From: Muricea muricata
Lineage: Eukaryota > Cnidaria > Anthozoa > Malacalcyonacea > Plexauridae
NCBI GenBank assembly: GCA_963855995.1
Contig: OY979717.1
Coordinates: forward strand, 4,829,728-4,893,727
Reading direction: 5' to 3'
DNA length: 64,000 nt
Part shown: positions 58,338 to 64,000 of the stretch, in pieces
How positions within the stretch are numbered: the stretch's first letter is position 1
How the letters are laid out: every line of letters starts with the position of its first letter
Translations under genes and position numbers: made by a program
Notes under the pieces: generated by a model
Databases searched by the model: none
What the model was told of the DNA's origin: nothing
What the model saw: the letters and a program-made list of their open reading frames with translations, nothing else

Positions 58338-59558
58338 TCAATACTCTCTTGGTCTAGACATATATGCCAATGACATTCCAGTGGATCCAATTAAACCATC
58401 TGTGATATCTTCCTGGAATTAGAAAATGTCAATAAATTTACCATTTTAATTCACTGTTATAAATATATATATACATTTTGTTATATATAACACTGACTGG
58501 GTTAGTGTAAGGGAAAAAATAAATTATATAAAGAAACAAAAACCAGCACCCCAGATTTCTTAACCATGCATGGTTGCTGAAGTACTACCACTATGTGCAT
58601 GCTGGTATGCTAGAAATCATACACTAACCATAACAAGTGATATGCTCAACTAACCTGGCAGGTACTTCTCATTAAAAACATTATTGTATTTAACTCTATT
58701 ATTTTTTGTATAAAAACATGTAAAAATGCAAAATAATGTAAAAAACTCCAAGCTAGTCTATGTTGGTATACGCATAATTTTTGGGTGAAAAGTACTGACC
58801 TGAGAATGCACTTCAAATATTGTTGGTGTCGCTTGCTCGCTATGAAGTTCAGGATTTTCAAATATTGTTGGCACAGCATGTGAAACATTTCAGCACTGAA
58901 GTGCTCCGAACAAACTCGGCTGTCTTGCACAGGAACAATTTCTACTGGTGAACAGCTGTTTAATCCTTGAGTTGAACCCATTTCCCGAGCAGTTCTGGAC
59001 TTTTTACTTTATCTGGAAAACTGTAATTAGATCAAAAAACAATTGTCTGTAAATTTCATAAAGCATGTCGACGTCGTGTGTATGAAATCGGCTTCCGGTT
59101 GAGAAGCACTGTAAATCATTAACTATACTTCTTAGTGTAGGACTTAAACCATCACTGCTTAAACCACAGTTAGCTATTAAACTTTCACGAAAACAGCTCA
59201 GCTTTTGAAAGTGTCAGCCAAAGCTGTAAGTTCTTTGCATTATAGAACTAAATTTCGCATGTATTTGTCAGGCCTGTTCCTAATAATTTCAAACTTAAAA
59301 GCAAAAACAAGCTTGTATAGAATCACGAAAAACAAACATCGCCTTACCACATATTCAGCTGAAAAAATACAGCAAAAGTTTTGATCTCGTCAAAACATGG
59401 CGAGATGCAAAACAACTGAGTGACGAACATTTCGCGTATAAAAGAAATGCGTATAACTATAGCACAGGTTAAATATTGAGGAAAACTTACCGGTGAAAAG
59501 ATATTCCTTTTCTCTTTCGAGAGTTCTTGCACCAAAAAAAGGAACAAGGACGAGGCAT
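58338..59558 (-). pseudogene. THAP-domain gene of element J (3 exons, frameshifted)
   Basis: Exon 1 (59558-59491) encodes MPRPCSFFWCKNSRKRKGIS then FHR. It splices in phase to exon 2 (59020-58800), which begins FPDKVKSPELLGKWVQL. This is the THAP zinc-finger start (C-x4-C, FHRFP, W), and the intron at FHR/FP is usual for the family. Exon 2 continues, after two frame changes, with SRVCSEHFSAEMF and VPTIFENPELHSEQ, the CxxH and VPTIF parts. Exon 3 (58412-58338) adds EDITDGLIGSTGMSLAYMSR and four more residues, then stops. The shifts make the present copy non-functional. The product would be a short DNA-binding protein without transposase catalytic domain. Confidence 0.68.
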
Positions 59559-62330
59559 GTTTTAAACAAAGTGAGTCGCAGTTTAAAAAATTTTCAATAG
59601 GGGAAAATTGCATTGAAAGTTTAGGCAATGATCCAGGGGGAACAGGGGGGAAGGAAAGCTTTGGACTGTTTTTCTGGTCAGCGATCATCCGAAAAAAATA
59701 GGGAACAGTGACGCGTTTTACGTCACAATCCGCCATGTTTTCGATTACACTTTTTGGACGGGAATGCGATCTCCAGATATATAGTATAGCTCAGTGGTTA
59801 TTTATAATCTCTATGTTCCCGGCTACAGGTAGCTACCACTGACCCAAAATGCGATGCTATACGTCCGACAAAGCTCTTCGTCCCCCCTGGTTTTTAACAA
59901 AAAATTGTTGACGAGATAGCGAGAAAAAGGAAATAATCTTAAAATATTTTGATTTCTCTGAATATATTTTTATACTACATTTGCTTAACGGTGAAAAAAG
60001 GTGCTTGCCTTACTTGTCAGAGCAAGAATCTACTATAAATGCAGGGGAATTCCTCTTTCAGGTATGTTTCACACAACATATACTTTGTACTTTGCGTACG
60101 ATTTTAATACAGATGCGGCAACACGCTTCGATGTTTGTCTTGTTTGATAATAAAGTGTTTTTAGATCACACAAACCGTTAGATCTTATATACAAACGGTT
60201 AAAGATTATTGACATAGTTTTTCTTCTTCTGAGCATTGTACTTTTATTGCTAGCTTCGTTTTGTTTTGCTGAAGGCTGTTGCATATGTTAGCCAGACTTT
60301 CCAGGACTCAGCAGCATCTTTATGCAACTCTTTTCGGCTAAGCTGCTTATGTAGAAAGTAGATACTACCAGAAGATTTAAACAAAGTACACACTCGCTTT
60401 GTTTTAGGTTTGTACCTGCCAGTATGTGCAAACCCAATACCTGAGAAAAATGTCAGCTGTAGAAAAGGGAAAATATCCAGGACATGGCATAAGAGGTTTT
60501 GTTTTCCAAATGCACCAAGGTAACTCACACTTTACATTAACAATCAGAAGAAATTTAGAAGTGACAGGGTCCAGAAAACTGCTTGTTTTGTACTAGCCAT
60601 TGATGCCTTTTAAAGATACAATAGTTGATTGCATGTGCATAGAAAATTAGACATTTCAAGACCAAATACATGGGCCCAGTATTGAATGGGGTCACTCTGT
60701 AAAAACAAAATTGTGCAATTATAATTGTAAATATCATTTACTTATCAGTATTTAAGAATCCTTGATAGTTCCACCCTTATAGAATAAAGGCATTTGCTTT
60801 CTTTACTAGATGTATGTGTATCCTTGTGTTGTAAAGGCAAAAATGTACTACAATATAGTAATATACTTGTTACTGTTTTCTTATTTTTTAGGACCTATCT
60901 ACTGTAAGAACCTCACCTCAACATCATTGGCATAAAGCATACATATGTAAAACAACAGAGACAGATATTTTATGATGTCATATCTATGATATGATGAATA
61001 ATTTAATAAAATGTCAAATTCTATATTGTACAGTAGTCACTACTATTCTTAAAGTTACATTGTTAATGTTAAGCTAGTAATCATACATGTAAAAAGGCAA
61101 ATTAAAAAAGTCTAAAATTAGTCTTGCATTAATGCTATCTTCAATTTCCTTCATAAATGCTATCTTCAAGACACATTTTGCACGTATTTTTGACATTCCC
61201 CTAGAATACAAAAACAACAGGTAAGAGTCTGTACAAACCAGGTGTCAAATTTACAGTGTTTACTAGAAACAAAAACATAACATTGACAAGAAAGGATGTG
61301 AGATGATACACATTGGCATCACCCAGGGGATGGTGGTTGGACATAGGATTCATTGAAATCAGTAGAAAATTGCATTAGGAAAATGATGACTTTGACTCCC
61401 CTTCCTTAAAAAGGCATAGGACCCACAAACCAAGGTGAGATGTGTTTTTTGCGGACATATGTGTCAATTTGTGCCAGTGTAGAAAAGATATACACTTCTA
61501 TGTCTAATAAACTTCTATGTATTCTACTGTCTGATTGCATACAGGGAGGTTAATTTTACAAACTGTGTGTCAATGTACCAGAATAAGAGAGTTAATTTGG
61601 CAGAAATATGAGATTTTTAGAGGGTCCTGAAAAAGGTAAACTGGGAGCTGGGAATTGCATATTTTTGCTGGGAAAATAGGATTCCATGCACTAGGACTTG
61701 CCACAAAACAACAGAAAACTTTGTGCACTTGGACAATGGGATTAGTAGCCTTTCAGGACCCTGTTTTTATAATTCAAAAATATAAAATATACCAGAAGGC
61801 AATTTCAACTTTCTACATCCAACTGATTCAAGTTATACATAACATAAATCTGTACATTCATTGTAAGACTGTAGAGCATATTCAGGCGTCAAGCTTACAA
61901 ATTTTATATAGAACAACATTGAACGTGAAAATTGAAAAAATAAACTTAGAAGAAAGAAACTCTAATTTTCAAATACCTGTTAAATACAAAACTTCAAATA
62001 GTTCAGGCTGGTGTTCCTCATCAAAAATCTTGCAGTTGTCGACATTTTCAAGACTTTATTAATTTTCCGTTCCTGTCCAAGGCCAAGTGTACAATGAATA
62101 ACTTGTACATCTTTGAATAAATCGTAAAAGTCCCAAAAAATTCATCAAAATCATTCTCATTGACAAAAAAAATTCACTGCGAAAAAGATCAGATCAATAT
62201 CACATCCAGGGGGTGTGAAAACTGCCGCGGGCTCAAAATTGAGCCTGGCGAGCGGTTACTACCTTTAGCCGTTGCCATAGATATGGCGTCAAATGGCGTG
62301 AGATGGCGTCAAATGGCGTGATGATTCGTC

Positions 62331-63318
62331 CAGTGAACTCTATACATGGAAGGCTAACTCCAGCTCAAAAAGTGTAACACAAAATGGCGGAATTTGAAAG
62401 CATTTTTTGGCGTCATTTTCAGTCCCCTAACATGCGCGGTCAACTACAATATCTATATTTTTCTCACTTTTTTACAGTACTTTGAAGCAAAACTGGTATA
62501 AATTGTGAATAAAAAGTTAAATGCTTTTGTGTGTTGCGGGAGAGTATAAATTCTATTTCGGTTCACTTAAAAAACGGGATATTAAAGCGGGAAGAGTGCA
62601 AAATACCCCAGGTTGTTGTTGTTTTCAGAGATGACTAAAATACAAAAAATACAAAACATGCAGTCGACCCGCTATTAAATAAAAAAAAAATTCATTCTGC
62701 TTTTAAAACTTATGTAACAGCTTATTATAAAGTGATCAGCTTAAATTAAAGTGATCAGTTCACAAAAATGCAAAGAAATATGCGAAACTCACTGTCATTT
62801 GACGCCCGGAAAAAATCTCCAAGTCCTTCAACTTCGTTGAATGGTAGTCTTATTTCAGCAAAATTGGCCGTGAATGCACAATTAACGTAAAAACAAGGAT
62901 AACAAACATCCAATGCAAAAATATTTAAACTTGTAAACCAAACTCATAAGTACATTTTGTACTCGTAAACCAGAACAAAGTTTGAAATGTATTTGTTTAA
63001 ATCACAATGAAAAATACAGATTTACTCACACACAGTGAAAAAAATCAGCAGGCAGATCGGCTATGTGCAGAAAAATCAGGTTATTACGAAATGAATGCAG
63101 TTTCATTCCTGTCTTGCTGTTTTAAAATGGAAAAAACCCATTCCGAAAGACTTTCCGCTACAAAAAAACCAAACAAAAATTTGCAAAAATATTTGACCAC
63201 GCACGTAAGGGGACTGAAAATGACGCCCAAAAATGCCTTCAATTTCCGCCATTTTGTGTTACACTTTTTGATTACGTAATTGACTGAAGTTAGCCTTCCA
63301 TATATATAGAGTTCACTG
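62331..63318. mobile_element. element I, 988-bp non-autonomous relative of E
   Basis: Ends CAGTGAACTCTATACATGGA then AGGCTAAC and complement, with exact 8-bp target duplication GATTCGTC (62323-62330 and 63319-63326). Inverted arms of about 110 bp share AAAAAGTGTAACACAAAATG and GACGCC/GGCGTC words. The end pattern CANTGAACTNNATA…GGAAGGCTA is that of element E, so E-type transposase could have moved it. No gene inside. Confidence 0.88.
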
Positions 63319-63372
63319 GATTCGTCAGAAATCCTCCATGTTTTCGGCTTCAAATGCTTGACTGAAGAGAGA

Positions 63373-64000
63373 TCAGGCGGTTCGCAAGAATCTAGCCAGT
63401 ATAATTTCTCGCAGATTGGTCGGCAGGCGCAGTAATTATACTGACAGATTGGACCAATCTCGCCAATCTCGACAAGAAACATACAATCTAGTACCAGATT
63501 CCGGTAAATACTAGATAGCGCGGGCAATATGGCGGCTAAAAAGTATAGAGGCGCGGAGAGAGAGAAAAACTTCCTTTGGAGATTCTGTGGATTCAATGCC
63601 AAAGTAGAAATTGATTTTAACGGCTGAAATGCCGAACAACTGAAAGACTTTTAACTGTTTTAGCACTGTACTGTGTAGATTAGTGGAATCTAAATTTTAA
63701 AGACACAGCGATATTTAGCAAATGTTTTTATACTAGAAATGTGACTTCTATACAACATCATGGTCATATAGATATCGTTATGGAAAACTATTCCTGCAAA
63801 ATTCCAATCAGAATAGATTTTATTGTAGTGTATGTGATCGTCTATAAACGAAGTAACCGCTGTGAATCTATTTTGTAGACATTGCCCATTGGTAATCCAT
63901 TGTATTTATGTGTACATATATTTATTAACAATTCTGCCATAATTTAGATATTCTGATAGAAACATTAATACTGAGTCTTGATCCATATTTTTATGCTTGT
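63373..64000. other. right flank, nothing recognised
   Basis: A short plus-strand frame at 63531-63629 (MAAKKYRGAEREKNFLWRF…) and an antisense frame overlap here; neither shows a recognisable motif. CCAATCT/AGATTGG words occur several times around 63415-63470. AT-rich beyond 63630. Confidence 0.3.

Larger units (their letters stand above)
46968..59796. mobile_element. element J, two-gene DNA transposon, split by H1 and H2
   Basis: Ends CACTGAGCTATACTATATAT and complement with exact 8-bp target duplication GTTATTTA (46960-46967 and 59797-59804). Inverted arms of about 130 bp share AAGTGTAATCGAAAACATGG and AAACGCGTCACTGTTCCC. Removing H1 and H2 leaves about 4.4 kb, carrying a zinc-knuckle gene (plus) and a THAP gene (minus) that converge. 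End sequence and 8-bp duplication resemble H and E, suggesting the P superfamily. No transposase catalytic part is recognised. Confidence 0.8.
46580..59815. mobile_element. element K, copy 1, split by J
   Basis: Left 46580-46967 and right 59805-59815 rejoin, after removing J and one GTTATTTA, to a 399-bp element with ends CATAGAGATTATAAATAACA and complement, like the clean copy at 41472. It is inserted in H3 after TTCCCGAT. On the right the flank reads TTCCCGGC, so its target duplication is imperfect (six of eight). Confidence 0.8.
46492..63372 (+). mobile_element. element H, copy 3 (outermost of the nest, split)
   Basis: Left part 46492-46579 starts CACTGAGCTTTATTATATCT and breaks at GGTTCCCGAT. 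The right part resumes at 59816 with TTCCCGGCTACAGG, just as in intact H, and runs to 63372, interrupted by element I (62331-63318). The sequence of the two parts together follows H2 in order and orientation. The far right end (CTCTCCAGATATAATAGAAC in H2) is missing and replaced by unrelated sequence after GAAGAGAGAT. Confidence 0.75.

Noticed and set aside
63531..63629. Small plus-strand frame MAAKKYRGAEREKNF… as a first exon
   Set aside because: No donor, motif or continuation can be shown within the window.
1..64000. CRISPR arrays, operons, rRNA genes
   Set aside because: The window is spliced eukaryotic DNA; the only regular arrays are the microsatellite and the minisatellite, which lack unique spacers.

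Overview
The window looks like nuclear DNA of an AT-rich, intron-rich invertebrate animal. The three genes that can be named are conserved eukaryotic or metazoan genes split by many GT-AG introns. The transposon cargo (P2X7-C-like and THAP domains, foldback MITEs) would suit a cnidarian-like or other early-branching marine animal, but the species is not identified here and this placement is only a guess.

Left part (1-11 kb): a repeat-rich flank with about 1 kb of pure (GACT)n, then ATP5F1D (mitochondrial F1 delta subunit, minus strand, 4 exons, 3646-9095). Its introns hold a TA-flanked long-arm MITE and a second inverted-repeat element that carries a candidate hammerhead ribozyme. Centre-left (10.6-24.6 kb): NDC80 (kinetochore, minus strand, 19 exons rebuilt to a 643-aa frame). 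A 72-bp minisatellite sits in intron 14 and several foldbacks lie in other introns. Centre (25-42.9 kb): UROD (heme synthesis, plus strand, 11 exons rebuilt to a 366-aa frame). It is head-to-head with NDC80 across about 0.5 kb. UROD intron 1 is 10 kb long. It contains an intronless antisense gene for a 519-aa multipass membrane protein, two TTAA-flanked transposons that each carry a P2X7-C-like cysteine-domain gene, and a LINE remnant. Other UROD introns hold a second LINE, a MULE-like MITE with a 10-bp target duplication, and near-perfect palindromes.

Right part (43-63.4 kb): almost wholly transposons. Their 8-bp target duplications allow a six-element nest to be untangled: H3 contains K, K contains J, and J contains H1 (with E inside it), H2 (with F inside it) and M. 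A further element, I, lies near the right end of H3. E keeps a P-element/THAP9-type transposase C-terminus. J carries two convergent cargo genes: a degenerate THAP-domain gene, and a gene made of a run of 27-nt, phase-1 exons followed by a CCHC zinc-knuckle exon.

Host-gene exons were found by reading splice sites and frame by eye against remembered family sequences. No alignment, transcript or database search was run.
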